Below are positions 16,268 to 25,777 of a stretch of 64,000 nucleotides of DNA, in pieces. Made by a program: the position numbers and the translations under genes. The DNA is from Lachnospira rogosae. GTDB lineage: Bacteria; Bacillota; Clostridia; Lachnospirales; Lachnospiraceae. Every line of letters starts with the position of its first letter. Within the stretch, counting starts at the first letter, position 1. The DNA is taken from contig NZ_JBBMER010000009.1 in assembly GCF_040096455.1 (NCBI RefSeq), positions 46,614 to 110,613 on the forward strand, written 5' to 3'. Under the pieces are notes generated by a model. The model ran no database searches, was not told the DNA's origin, and saw nothing but the letters and a program-made list of their open reading frames with translations.

Positions 16268-17500
16268 ATGAGAATTAGATATATATTAAAGCTTATGCTT
16301 GATGATATTTTTCAAAAAAAGATAATGATTATACTGCTTCTTGCTATGAGTTCAATATCTATATATATGACTGATGTTATAGCAACAAGATATTTTTCTA
16401 ATCAGTATAGAATTAATTCAATGAGTTCGATGTTTGCGGTAAATCCGGATAAGGTTAACTATGTAAAATATCTTAATCTAATGAGTCCTGAATATACTCC
16501 TCAGATAGGTGATGAGCTTATACAATATATTCGTAATTATCAAGGTGTTGTTGCTTGTGGAAGATTTAATAACAATAAAATGATACTTAATGGTGAACTT
16601 GTAAAGACACTTGTTATAGAAAAAGATATTGCTAATATGGGTAATCTGCTGTTGGATAACGATAATCTGAAAAGCAAAAAAAATGGTAGTGAGAATATGG
16701 CATATGTGGGCTATAGTTATAGGAATGAGTATAAAACAGGAATTCAATTTAATTATTATGAGGAAAATGAGAAATCAAGTTGCGAGATTGCAGGTTATTT
16801 AAAAAAGGGAGCATCGTGGCCTTTAAAGGGAAAGTTATTTGGCGGTGTTAGTGATATAGACTCATATAATCTTGATAATACGATTGTTGTGATAACTCCC
16901 AATTATGAATATTTTGATAATATAGGAGGTATGCCGGATACACCATATTATATAGTTGATGATGAGGCAGTGGCAGATAAACTTAAGATGGACATTGTTG
17001 AATGGGCGGCAGAGCGTAATCTTGGAGTAAGTGTGATTAATGAGGCAGAGGAAATAGCAAATGAAAAAGAATTAAGAAATATAACAGCGGACAGCTCATT
17101 TAGTGCAGAAGTTTTGCTGTTTCTGCTTGCATTAATATCAATGTCTTCTGCGGCAATAGTTTCGTGTATTTTGAATAGACAACATATGGGAATTATGGTT
17201 GCTTGTGGAGTTAGCAAGCGAAGTATTATGGCAATTAATTATATGGAAAATGTCTTTGTAGTGTTAATTCCAGAAATAATTATATGGCTTATATGTCAGA
17301 AAAATATATTTGGAAAAGTATTTATGAATAACATTTCAGAGCTGGATATGATTAAATATGGTGACTGGTTTAGTCATTGTGTCGCTGTTCCAATAATGTA
17401 TCTGGCAGAACTTGTGATTGTTACTGTTATAGCTGGTATTGTGCCTATGTTTATAATATCACGAATGAAAGTGGCAGAAGTTATCAAACCAGTAGATTAA
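16268..17500 (+). CDS. FtsX-like ABC transporter permease 1
   Basis: This 410-residue protein has the MacB/FtsX layout: one N-terminal membrane helix (about residues 14-34), a large extracellular domain, then three membrane helices in the last 130 residues (SAEVLLFLLALISMSSAAIVS, VFVVLIPEIIIWLIC, VPIMYLAELVIVTVIAG). The end, MKVAEVIKPVD, is the usual short cytoplasmic tail. GGGGAGTGAG precedes the ATG at 16268. Together with the 17630 permease and the 18717 ATPase it should form a heterodimeric mechanotransmission-type ABC complex, which in this family works on periplasmic or extracellular peptides rather than by classical transport. Confidence 0.8.
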   Translation: MRIRYILKLMLDDIFQKKIMIILLLAMSSISIYMTDVIATRYFSNQYRINSMSSMFAVNPDKVNYVKYLNLMSPEYTPQIGDELIQYIRNYQGVVACGRFNNNKMILNGELVKTLVIEKDIANMGNLLLDNDNLKSKKNGSENMAYVGYSYRNEYKTGIQFNYYEENEKSSCEIAGYLKKGASWPLKGKLFGGVSDIDSYNLDNTIVVITPNYEYFDNIGGMPDTPYYIVDDEAVADKLKMDIVEWAAERNLGVSVINEAEEIANEKELRNITADSSFSAEVLLFLLALISMSSAAIVSCILNRQHMGIMVACGVSKRSIMAINYMENVFVVLIPEIIIWLICQKNIFGKVFMNNISELDMIKYGDWFSHCVAVPIMYLAELVIVTVIAGIVPMFIISRMKVAEVIKPVD

Positions 17501-17629
17501 TTATAGAAAATACCGGGTGTGCAGATTGATGGTGAAAGCTGTTAAATCAGTAGGTTAGTGACAGAGGTTTTCAAAATATAAGATTAGCGGTGGAGAAGTT
17601 ATTGAACAGCATATTCAGGGGGCATTTGA

Positions 17630-18733
17630 ATGAGAAAAATATTTAATAAAATATTCAGATACAGGCTTGTTTCGATATATTTCATATTAAGTCAGCTTGT
17701 TATTTTAACAGCAATATTTGGAGTGCTTAATACGATTAATAAAGCTTATGCAAAAGAAAATGACAGGCTTAAGGCTCTGGCTAAGAATAGGATAGAGCTG
17801 AATATAGATACATTTGCAAAGAAAGATATATTATCATATGCGGCAGTAAATGTAGATGTAGGAAATGTGTTAGCACAAGGACGTATGTCGGTAGAAGTGG
17901 CACAAATTGGAAGTACGAACCGTTGTGAAGTGCTTTTGGCAGTTAATGAGTCAACCCCTTATCCTATGATTAGAGGACATATACCCGATAAAGAAACGGA
18001 TAATGGCAGAAATTGTGTGGCATTAGGACGTGATAAATACAGATATGTATATAATAGGGATGGCAAGGATTATATAACACTTGGTCAGGAGGAATATGAG
18101 GTTGTAGGTGTTATAGGAAGTCCGGTATCTGATTATTGGGACTATAAGATTGTACTTAATATAGATTGTATGAGTGATAGTCTTAAGCAGTCATTTAGTT
18201 CACTGTCTAATATATCTTTGACAGTATATAGTAATAAGGAAGATATTATGGAAATTTATAATAAAGTATATTCAAATGTAGTCAATGTTGATAATACCTG
18301 TAATATAGTGTCATATAGCAAGAAAGATACGGGCGAAAGCACAGTGAGTGAAACTCTTCAGAAAGAAAATATTAAAACTAATGTTATGGTATATACTTTT
18401 TGCCTTATTAACAGCATAATTATATCAATATTCTGGACGGTACAGAGAAAGAAAGAGCTTGCAATAAAACGTGTATTTGGATTTAGTAATATAAGAATGA
18501 TAGCCGATATCGCAGTTAATCTGTTACTGCTAATGATAATTACTGTAATAATGTATTTTGTAGGATATGTGTTATATAGCTTTATAAGGTATTCAACAAT
18601 TCAGGGTATGGGATTGTGGAGTGTCAAATTAATATTATTAGCAGTTGGTTTATTTCTGATAACACTTGTTATTGCGATGATATATCCAGTTGTAGATATA
18701 TATAGGGGGCAGGCATATGATAAGATTAGATAA
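17630..18733 (+). CDS. FtsX-like ABC transporter permease 2
   Basis: This 367-residue protein has the same plan as the previous permease: an N-terminal helix (about residues 13-35), an extracellular domain containing a MacB-PCD-like stretch (RGHIPDKETDNGRNCVALG, GQEEYEVVGVIGSP), and three C-terminal helices. The tail QRKKELAIKRVFGFS is the coupling segment that contacts the ATPase. The two permeases differ clearly in sequence. The ATG follows CAGGGGGCATTTGA. Its 3' end overlaps the ATPase start by 17 bp. Confidence 0.8.
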   Translation: MRKIFNKIFRYRLVSIYFILSQLVILTAIFGVLNTINKAYAKENDRLKALAKNRIELNIDTFAKKDILSYAAVNVDVGNVLAQGRMSVEVAQIGSTNRCEVLLAVNESTPYPMIRGHIPDKETDNGRNCVALGRDKYRYVYNRDGKDYITLGQEEYEVVGVIGSPVSDYWDYKIVLNIDCMSDSLKQSFSSLSNISLTVYSNKEDIMEIYNKVYSNVVNVDNTCNIVSYSKKDTGESTVSETLQKENIKTNVMVYTFCLINSIIISIFWTVQRKKELAIKRVFGFSNIRMIADIAVNLLLLMIITVIMYFVGYVLYSFIRYSTIQGMGLWSVKLILLAVGLFLITLVIAMIYPVVDIYRGQAYDKIR

Positions 18734-19391
18734 AATAACAAAAATATATGATGCAAAGGTTGAAAATAAAAAAGCGTTAGATGAGGTATCATTAACTATA
18801 GATAATGGGGAGTTTGTAGCTATTATGGGACCATCAGGGAGTGGTAAAAGTACACTTCTTAACATAATAGGCTGTATGGATAGTGTTACAGACGGAAGTT
18901 ATTATGTTGATGACATAGAAGTGTCACGATTGAATAAATTGGACATACATAGATTTAGAAAGAAGAATATAGGATTTGTATTTCAACATTTTGCATTAAT
19001 GGATTATTATACAGCTTATGAGAATATTGAGCTGCCGCTGCTGGCTAACAATATAAGACGAAAAGATAGAAAAAGAATAATTAATGAACAATTGAAAAAG
19101 TTGAATATTGTGGAAGAAAAAGATAAATTGCCAAAGAAAATGTCGGGAGGACAGCAACAGCGCGTGGCAATAGCACGCGCACTTGTAACTAATGCAGATA
19201 TTATTCTTGCTGATGAACCGACTGGTGCATTAGACCAGAGCACCGGACAAGAAGTCATTAATATTTTAAGAGAAATTAATAATCAGGGTAAAACGGTTGT
19301 TCTTGTTACGCACGATATCAATATCGCCAGCAGCACTAACAGAATTATTAATATATGTGACGGAAAGATTATAAGTGATGAAATGGTATAA
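18717..19391 (+). CDS. ABC transporter ATP-binding protein (MacB/LolD type)
   Basis: This is a 224-residue ATPase with all motifs: Walker A GPSGSGKST, Q-loop FVFQHFALMDYYTAYEN, signature MSGGQQQRVAIARAL, Walker B IILADEPTGALD and H-loop VTHD. The length and the DYYTAYENIELPL segment are typical of ATPases that pair with FtsX-type permeases. It overlaps the upstream permease gene and is the last gene of the block, followed by a strong terminator. Its adjacency to the secreted peptide suggests a role in peptide export, sensing or self-protection. Confidence 0.9.
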   Translation: MIRLDKITKIYDAKVENKKALDEVSLTIDNGEFVAIMGPSGSGKSTLLNIIGCMDSVTDGSYYVDDIEVSRLNKLDIHRFRKKNIGFVFQHFALMDYYTAYENIELPLLANNIRRKDRKRIINEQLKKLNIVEEKDKLPKKMSGGQQQRVAIARALVTNADIILADEPTGALDQSTGQEVINILREINNQGKTVVLVTHDINIASSTNRIINICDGKIISDEMV

Positions 19392-19397
19392 TTGACT

Positions 19398-19426
19398 AAA
19401 GAGTTGCCTTGCAACTCTTTTTTATT
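19398..19426 (+). terminator. Terminator of the peptide/ABC operon
   Basis: AAAGAGTTGC (19398-19407) pairs perfectly with GCAACTCTTT (19411-19420) across a 3-nt loop, then TTTATTTG. It begins 7 nt after the ATPase stop. Confidence 0.9.
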
Positions 19427-19560
19427 TGTGTAAAATGTGGTATTCTATTATTTATTAAGATAATTTATCAAATAAAATATGAATTTTAGCCGTAGAACAT
19501 ATGTAGTATTTTAAAGAAAGCTAGTACATATATTTATTCAATAATGGAAGGGAAAATGCT

Positions 19561-21195
19561 ATGCCAGTAACAGAATATTTAATAAGAAATGCCGAGTTAT
19601 ACCCCGATGAAGTTGCCTTGGTTGAACTAAATCCAGATGAGAAAGATACAAGGAGAACAACTTGGAAAGAATTTGATTTAATACAGCCAAGTGCCAATAT
19701 GCCATATAGGCGTGAGATTACATGGAGCGTATTTAATGAGAAAGCCAATAGGTTTGCCAATATGCTTATAAGCCGTGGAGTTAAGAAAGGGGATAAGGTT
19801 GCTATTCTTATGTATAACTGCCTGGAATGGCTGCCAATATATTTTGGTGTATTAAAGACAGGTGCAATAGCAGTGCCATTTAATTTCAGATATGACTCAG
19901 ATGAGATATACTATTGCGCTGAACTTGCACAGGTAGATGTCATTGTATTTGGCTTTGCATTCATTGGAAGAATAGAGGTTAATGCTGAGAGATTATTAAG
20001 AGGAAGACTTCTTATATATGTAGGAGACAACTGTCCAAGCTTTGCAGAAAGCTATCACGAGCTTGTTGCTGATTGTTCAAGTAAAGAGCCAGATGTTAAG
20101 ATAACGGAAGATGATTATGGTGCGATATATTTTTCATCAGGAACAACAGGATTTCCTAAAGCAATACTTCATAAGCACCAAAGCCTTACACAGGCGGCTG
20201 TTATGGAACAGAAGCACCATTCTACTGGCAGAGATGATACATTTTTATGTATACCACCACTTTATCATACAGGAGCAAAGTTCCACTGGATGGGAAGCCT
20301 TGTTGCAGGAAGTAAGGCGGTTCTTCTTAAAGGAACGAAGCCGGAACAGATATTGTCAGCAGTATCAAGTGAACACTGCACTATAGTATGGCTGTTAGTG
20401 CCTTGGGCACAGGATATTCTTGATGCATTGGATTCAGGAAAGATTAAGTTATCAGATTACAATTTATCGCAGTGGCGTCTTATGCATATAGGTGCTCAGC
20501 CAGTTCCACCATCACTTATTAAGAGGTGGAGGAAATATTTTCCTAATCATCAATATGATACTAACTATGGTTTGTCAGAGTCAACTGGACCGGGCTGTGT
20601 TCATCTTGGAGTTGAGAATATAGATAAAGTTGGTGCAATTGGAATTCCGGGTTATGGCTGGGAATGTAAGATTGTTGATGAGAATGATAATGAAGTCTGT
20701 CAGGGTGAAGTCGGTGAGCTATGTGTTAAAGGACCCGGAGTTATGACTTGTTATTATAGAAATGAAGCTGCTACAAAGGAAGTATTAAAAGACGGCTGGC
20801 TGTATACAGGTGATATGGCTATGCAGGATAAAGATGGCTTTTATTTTCTTGTGGACAGGAAGAAAGATGTTATTGTATCAGGTGGAGAGAATATATATCC
20901 TGTGCAGATAGAGGATTTCTTAAGAAGATTTCACAAGATAAAGGATGCGGCGGTAATTGGTCTTCCTGACAGGCGTCTAGGCGAGAAGACAGCAGCAATT
21001 ATAGAGATTAAAGACGGAGTCAGTTGTACAGAGGAAGAAATCGAAAAGTTCTGTCTTGAGCTTCCACGTTATAAAAGACCTAAGCAGATAATATTTGCGG
21101 ATATACCAAGAAATGCAACAGGTAAGATAGAGAAACCAAAGCTTCGTAAAATATATGGAGCAGATAAGCTTGTTGCGATGGAGAACAAAGCATAA
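19561..21195 (+). CDS. AMP-forming acyl-/aryl-CoA ligase
   Basis: This 544-residue member of the adenylate-forming enzymes would join a carboxylic acid to CoA through an acyl-AMP. Motifs are in order: A3 YFSSGTTGFPKAIL, A5 NYGLSESTGPG, A7-A8 YTGDMAMQDKDGFYFLVDRKKD and VSGGENIYPVQIE, and A10 PRNATGKIEKPKLR with the catalytic Lys. The substrate cannot be read from sequence. Because the next genes encode indolepyruvate oxidoreductase, an aryl acid such as phenylacetate or indoleacetate is plausible. GGAAGGG precedes the ATG. Confidence 0.85.
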   Translation: MPVTEYLIRNAELYPDEVALVELNPDEKDTRRTTWKEFDLIQPSANMPYRREITWSVFNEKANRFANMLISRGVKKGDKVAILMYNCLEWLPIYFGVLKTGAIAVPFNFRYDSDEIYYCAELAQVDVIVFGFAFIGRIEVNAERLLRGRLLIYVGDNCPSFAESYHELVADCSSKEPDVKITEDDYGAIYFSSGTTGFPKAILHKHQSLTQAAVMEQKHHSTGRDDTFLCIPPLYHTGAKFHWMGSLVAGSKAVLLKGTKPEQILSAVSSEHCTIVWLLVPWAQDILDALDSGKIKLSDYNLSQWRLMHIGAQPVPPSLIKRWRKYFPNHQYDTNYGLSESTGPGCVHLGVENIDKVGAIGIPGYGWECKIVDENDNEVCQGEVGELCVKGPGVMTCYYRNEAATKEVLKDGWLYTGDMAMQDKDGFYFLVDRKKDVIVSGGENIYPVQIEDFLRRFHKIKDAAVIGLPDRRLGEKTAAIIEIKDGVSCTEEEIEKFCLELPRYKRPKQIIFADIPRNATGKIEKPKLRKIYGADKLVAMENKA

Positions 21196-21254
21196 TTGTG
21201 ATTATAGATTAATATGCAATACAGATATTATTATAGATGATGGAAGGAAAAGGT

Positions 21255-22976
21255 ATGAAAGAGTTAATGTTAGGCAACAAAGCGGTTGCCAGAGGGTTAT
21301 ATGAAGCTGGTTGTAAGGTTATATCAAGTTATCCGGGAACTCCTAGTACAGAGATTACAGAGGAGGCAGCAGCTTACAATGAGATATATTGTGAATGGGC
21401 ACCTAATGAAAAGGTTGCATTAGAGGTGGCTCATGGAGCAACACTTGGTGGTGTAAGAGCGGCGTGTGCTATGAAGCACGTAGGCTTAAATGTTGCGGCA
21501 GACCCATTATTTACAATATCTTATCAGGGGCTTAATGCAGGACTTGTAGTGTGTGTTGCAGATGACCCGGGTATGCATTCATCACAGAATGAGCAGGATT
21601 CAAGGCATTATGCAATTGCGGCGAAGCTTCCAATGCTTGAGCCATCAGACTCAGAGGAGTCGAGAGTATTTGTTAAGAAAGCATTTGAAATGTCCGAAAA
21701 GTTCAATACACCAGTCCTTTTAAAAATGGTCACGAGAGTAGCCCATTCACAGAGCATAGTTGATACAGAGGAAAGAGTTGAGCCAGATAGAGTTCCTTAT
21801 GTAAAAGACCCAGCTAAAGTAATGATGACACTTAACTCAAGAAATGCTCATATAAGGGTTGAGGAGAGAACTAAGGCATTGATAGAATATGCTGAAAGCA
21901 CAGAACTTAACAGAGTTGAGATGGGTGAGGATACAAGTGTGGGAATTATCACAGACTCTACTTCATACCAGTATGCAAGGGAAGTATTAGGTGATAAAGT
22001 TAGCATATTAAAGCTTGGAATGATTAATCCACTCCCAGAAAAGCTTATAAAAGACTTTGCACAGAAGGTAGATAAGGTTATTGTTCTTGAAGAGTTAGAC
22101 CCTATAATTGAAAATCACTGCAAACAGCTTGGAATTAAGGTGGCTGGTAAGGATACATTTCCTATATGCGGCGAGTTCTCCCAGAACCTTGTAAGAAAAT
22201 GTCTTGGTATGAAAGAACCAGAGCATATTACTATAGAAGAAAATGTTCCAGCACGTCCTCCAGTTATGTGTGCAGGCTGTCCACATAGAGGAATATTCTA
22301 CATTTTAAAGAAGAAAAAATGTATGGTATATGGTGATATTGGCTGTTATACATTGGGCGCAGTTGCACCGCTTAATGCAATGGATTTGAATGTCTGTATG
22401 GGAGCTTCCTGTTCAGGACTTCACGGCTTTAATAAAGCTATAGGTGAGGAAGCAGAGAGTAACAGCGTAGGTGTTATCGGAGATTCAACATTTATTCATT
22501 CAGGAATGACAGGTATAACAGACATTTCTTATAATATGAGTAATTCGACAGTGATTATCCTTGATAATTCTATTACAGGAATGACAGGACACCAGCAAAA
22601 TCCAACTACAGGAAAGAACCTTCGTGGTGAACCAGCAGGAAAGGTTGATCTTGAAGCATTATGCAGGGCATTGGGCTTTAACAGAGTAAGGGTTGTAGAC
22701 CCATATGACCTTAAGGCAGTTGAGGAAGCTGTTACAGAGGAGCTTGCAGCTAAAGAACCATCTATTATTATAAGCCGCAGACCTTGCGTTATGATTAAAG
22801 GAACAGTACATAAACCACCAATCAGTGTAGATGAAAGCAAATGTGTTGGCTGTAAACAGTGTATGAGCATAGGCTGTCCAGCAATTGCAGTTAAAGATAA
22901 GAAAGCACATATTGACCCTACACTCTGCATAGGCTGTAAAGTATGTTCACAGATGTGTAAGTTCGAGGCAATATAA
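21255..22976 (+). CDS. iorA: Indolepyruvate:ferredoxin oxidoreductase, alpha subunit
   Basis: This 573-residue thiamine-diphosphate enzyme, with IorB, converts aryl pyruvates (from Trp, Phe, Tyr) to aryl-acetyl-CoA while reducing ferredoxin, or runs in reverse. The N-terminal pyrimidine-binding domain (NKAVARGLYEAGCKVISSYPGTP), the central PP domain (GDSTFIHSGMTG with DNSITG) and a C-terminal ferredoxin module with two [4Fe-4S] motifs (CVGCKQCMSIGCP and CIGCKVCSQMC) are all visible. ATG 21237 is in frame, but GGAAGG at 21242-21247 marks ATG 21255. It is at the short end of the family length. Confidence 0.92.
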   Translation: MKELMLGNKAVARGLYEAGCKVISSYPGTPSTEITEEAAAYNEIYCEWAPNEKVALEVAHGATLGGVRAACAMKHVGLNVAADPLFTISYQGLNAGLVVCVADDPGMHSSQNEQDSRHYAIAAKLPMLEPSDSEESRVFVKKAFEMSEKFNTPVLLKMVTRVAHSQSIVDTEERVEPDRVPYVKDPAKVMMTLNSRNAHIRVEERTKALIEYAESTELNRVEMGEDTSVGIITDSTSYQYAREVLGDKVSILKLGMINPLPEKLIKDFAQKVDKVIVLEELDPIIENHCKQLGIKVAGKDTFPICGEFSQNLVRKCLGMKEPEHITIEENVPARPPVMCAGCPHRGIFYILKKKKCMVYGDIGCYTLGAVAPLNAMDLNVCMGASCSGLHGFNKAIGEEAESNSVGVIGDSTFIHSGMTGITDISYNMSNSTVIILDNSITGMTGHQQNPTTGKNLRGEPAGKVDLEALCRALGFNRVRVVDPYDLKAVEEAVTEELAAKEPSIIISRRPCVMIKGTVHKPPISVDESKCVGCKQCMSIGCPAIAVKDKKAHIDPTLCIGCKVCSQMCKFEAI

Positions 22977-23107
22977 TGTTGTAAGGCGATGTATATTAGG
23001 TGTTAATGGAATAGAAAAAAGTATTAGATGTCCGATTTGTTCAAATTAGATTTGCTTGATGTGAAATTAGGCAGGGCATCTGATAATGTCGGAAATGAGG
23101 AATATGT

Positions 23108-23686
23108 ATGAGTAATTCAGTTAAGAATATTATGATTGTTGGTGTTGGCGGACAGGGAACACTTCTGGCAAGTAAACTGCTTGGTTATGTTCTTATGCAG
23201 CAGGGATATGATGTTAAAGTGTCAGAGGTACACGGAATGAGCCAGCGAGGCGGAAGTGTTGTTACTTATGTAAGATTTGGAGATAAGGTATATTCTCCAG
23301 TTATTGATAAAGGTGAGGCTGATTATATTCTTTCATTTGAGAAGCTTGAAGCGTTAAGATGGATTGAATATTTAAAGATTGGCGGACAGATAATAACTAA
23401 CACGCAGGAAGTTGACCCAATGCCGGTAATTACAGGTGCTATGCAGTATCCAGATAATATTATTGAAAAGCTTGAGAGTGCAGGTGCAAAGGTCGATGCT
23501 AAAGATTTCTTATCAATAGCAGAAGAAGCAGGGTCGGCCAAAGCGGTTAATATTGTACTTATGGGAAGATTATCAGATTATTTCAAAGACATTCCATATG
23601 AGGTGTGGGATAAAGCAATAGATGAGATAGTCCCAGAGAAATACAGAGAGCTTAATCATAAGGCATTGAAGCTTGGCAGAGGCTGA
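23108..23686 (+). CDS. iorB: Indolepyruvate:ferredoxin oxidoreductase, beta subunit
   Basis: IorB (192 residues) is the gamma-type catalytic domain that completes the enzyme with IorA. It opens with the nucleotide-like motif VGVGGQGTLLASKLLG and contains SEVHGMSQRGGSV, typical of 2-oxoacid oxidoreductase gamma subunits. It follows iorA after a 131-bp gap that contains no gene but carries an inverted copy of the dispersed GAACAAATCGGACAT motif. GGAAATGAGG precedes the ATG. A long hairpin terminator follows. Confidence 0.92.
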   Translation: MSNSVKNIMIVGVGGQGTLLASKLLGYVLMQQGYDVKVSEVHGMSQRGGSVVTYVRFGDKVYSPVIDKGEADYILSFEKLEALRWIEYLKIGGQIITNTQEVDPMPVITGAMQYPDNIIEKLESAGAKVDAKDFLSIAEEAGSAKAVNIVLMGRLSDYFKDIPYEVWDKAIDEIVPEKYRELNHKALKLGRG

Positions 23687-23709
23687 GTAAATGTAAAATA
23701 ATAAAGGTA

Positions 23710-23758
23710 AAATGGATATACATTTGTGATATTATGGTATCATATGTATATCCATTTT
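23710..23758 (+). terminator. Long hairpin terminator after iorB
   Basis: AAATGGATATACAT (23710-23723) and ATGTATATCCATTT (23744-23757) are perfect 14-bp arms. The loop itself can form TGATA/TATCA, giving a near-continuous stem. TTTTG and an AT-rich run follow. Confidence 0.7.
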
Positions 23759-23804
23759 GTAATATTAGTGGCAGGAGTTATTATATAGAATTAAAGAGGC
23801 TTAT

Positions 23805-25643
23805 ATGTTTAATCTAGAAGAAGAATTAAAGAAGCTCCCAGATAAGCCGGGAGTGTATATTATGCACGATAAACACGACACAATTATATATGTCGGCAAG
23901 GCTAAGATATTAAAAAATCGTGTAAGACAATATTTTCAGAGTAATAAAAATCATTCGGCAAAAGTTGTCCAGATGGTTTCACATATTGCATATTTTGAGT
24001 ATATCGTGACAGATTCTGAGCTTGAAGCACTGGTGCTTGAATGTAATCTTATAAAGGAACACAGACCAAAATATAACACGATGTTAAAGGACGACAAGAG
24101 TTATCCTTTTATTAAGGTTACTATTGGAGAGGAATTTCCAAGAGTGTTATTCTCAAGAACAATGAAGCACGGAACTGGCAAATTCTTTGGACCGTACACA
24201 TCAGCAGGTGCTGTCAAGGAGACAATTGAACTGCTCTGTAAGCTTTACAAGGTAAGAACGTGCAACAGGAGACTTCCTAAAGATATAGGCAAGGACAGAC
24301 CATGCCTTAATTACCATATCGGACAGTGCAATGCACCTTGTCAGGGTTATGTGAACAAAGATGAATATAAAAAAAATATAGATAAAGTAATAAGCTTCCT
24401 TAATGGTAATTATTCTGAGATTATTAATGAGCTGACGAATAAAATGCAGGATTGTTCCGAGCGTATGGAATATGAGGAAGCCGCTAGATACAGGGATTTG
24501 TTAATCAGCGTTAAGCAGATCGCACAGAAGCAGAAGATAACAGCAGATGATGCAACAGACAGAGATGTAATTGCGTGCGCTATGGACGCGGAAGATGCAG
24601 TTGTACAGGTATTCTTTATAAGACAGGGCAAGCTTCTTGGACGTGAGCATTTCCATATGAAGGTTGCAACGAATGACAGCAGAAGCGGCATTTTGTCAGA
24701 ATTTATGAAGCAGTATTATGGTGGAACACCATATATTCCCAATGTGATAATGACACAGGAGGAGATTGAGGATGCTGGTACAATCGCCGACTGGCTTTCA
24801 AGCAGGAAGAAGCGGAAAGTTACAATTATCACGCCAAAGAAGGGCGATAAGGAGAAAATGGTTGAACTTGCCCATAAGAATGCACTTATGGTATTAACTA
24901 AAGATGCAGAGAAGATTAAGCTTGAGGAGAAAAGGACAACAGGTGCTATGAAGCAGATAGCAGACTGGCTTGGGCTTGTTTCGATAAGGCGTGCAGAGGC
25001 TTATGATATATCTAATACAAGTGGTGTTGAGTCAGTTGGTTCAATGGTTGTATTTGAGGACGGAAGACCTAAGAAAAATGATTATAGAAAGTTCAAGATT
25101 AAGACGGTCAAAGGGCCTGATGATTATAAGAGTATGAGAGAAGTACTTACAAGACGTTTTACAAGAGGAATGAGAGAGCGTGCAGGTGAGGAAGAGACAA
25201 GGGGGTTTGCTGTGTACCCGGACCTTATAATGATGGATGGTGGACGAGGACAGGTGAACATTGCACTGGAGGTTCTTGATGAACTTCATATTAATATTCC
25301 TGTATGCGGTATGGTTAAGGACGATAACCATAACACAAGGGGACTTTACTATAATAATGTAGAAATTCCAATAGACAGGCATAGTGAAGGTTTTAAGCTT
25401 ATAACAAGGGTTCAGGATGAGGCACATAGATTTGCGATAGAATACCACAGGTCATTAAGAAGCAAGAAGCAGGTAAGCTCAGTTCTTGATGAGATTGAAG
25501 GAATCGGACCAGCAAGAAGAAAAGCGTTGATGAAACATTTTCTTGATATTGACAAAATCCGTAATGCCAATGTAAGTGAGCTTATGGAGGCAGAAGGAAT
25601 TACAGAAAATGTAGCGCAGAACATATACAAATATTTTCATTGA
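23805..25643 (+). CDS. uvrC: Excinuclease ABC subunit C
   Basis: UvrC (612 residues) makes both cuts in nucleotide excision repair together with UvrA and UvrB. It has an N-terminal GIY-YIG nuclease (PGVYIMHDKHDTIIYVGKAK), a Cys-containing cluster region (CNRRLPKD...CLNYHIGQCNAPC), a UVR motif that binds UvrB (MQDCSERMEYEEAARYRDLL), the RNase H-like second nuclease with Asp in IMMDGGRGQ, and C-terminal helix-hairpin-helix repeats (IEGIGPARRKALMKHF). Length is normal. AAGAGG precedes the ATG. It heads the conserved uvrC-hprK neighbourhood of clostridia. Confidence 0.95.
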   Translation: MFNLEEELKKLPDKPGVYIMHDKHDTIIYVGKAKILKNRVRQYFQSNKNHSAKVVQMVSHIAYFEYIVTDSELEALVLECNLIKEHRPKYNTMLKDDKSYPFIKVTIGEEFPRVLFSRTMKHGTGKFFGPYTSAGAVKETIELLCKLYKVRTCNRRLPKDIGKDRPCLNYHIGQCNAPCQGYVNKDEYKKNIDKVISFLNGNYSEIINELTNKMQDCSERMEYEEAARYRDLLISVKQIAQKQKITADDATDRDVIACAMDAEDAVVQVFFIRQGKLLGREHFHMKVATNDSRSGILSEFMKQYYGGTPYIPNVIMTQEEIEDAGTIADWLSSRKKRKVTIITPKKGDKEKMVELAHKNALMVLTKDAEKIKLEEKRTTGAMKQIADWLGLVSIRRAEAYDISNTSGVESVGSMVVFEDGRPKKNDYRKFKIKTVKGPDDYKSMREVLTRRFTRGMRERAGEEETRGFAVYPDLIMMDGGRGQVNIALEVLDELHINIPVCGMVKDDNHNTRGLYYNNVEIPIDRHSEGFKLITRVQDEAHRFAIEYHRSLRSKKQVSSVLDEIEGIGPARRKALMKHFLDIDKIRNANVSELMEAEGITENVAQNIYKYFH

Positions 25644-25777
25644 TGTGTTATTTTAATGTCTTTCAATATTAATTGCACTGTGTTAAACTATTAATAATAG
25701 ATAGTCAGAAGATATATAGTCTTAAGTAAGGCAATGAAATATAAAATGTGGCATAATTGCGCAGGATTGGAGTAGAT

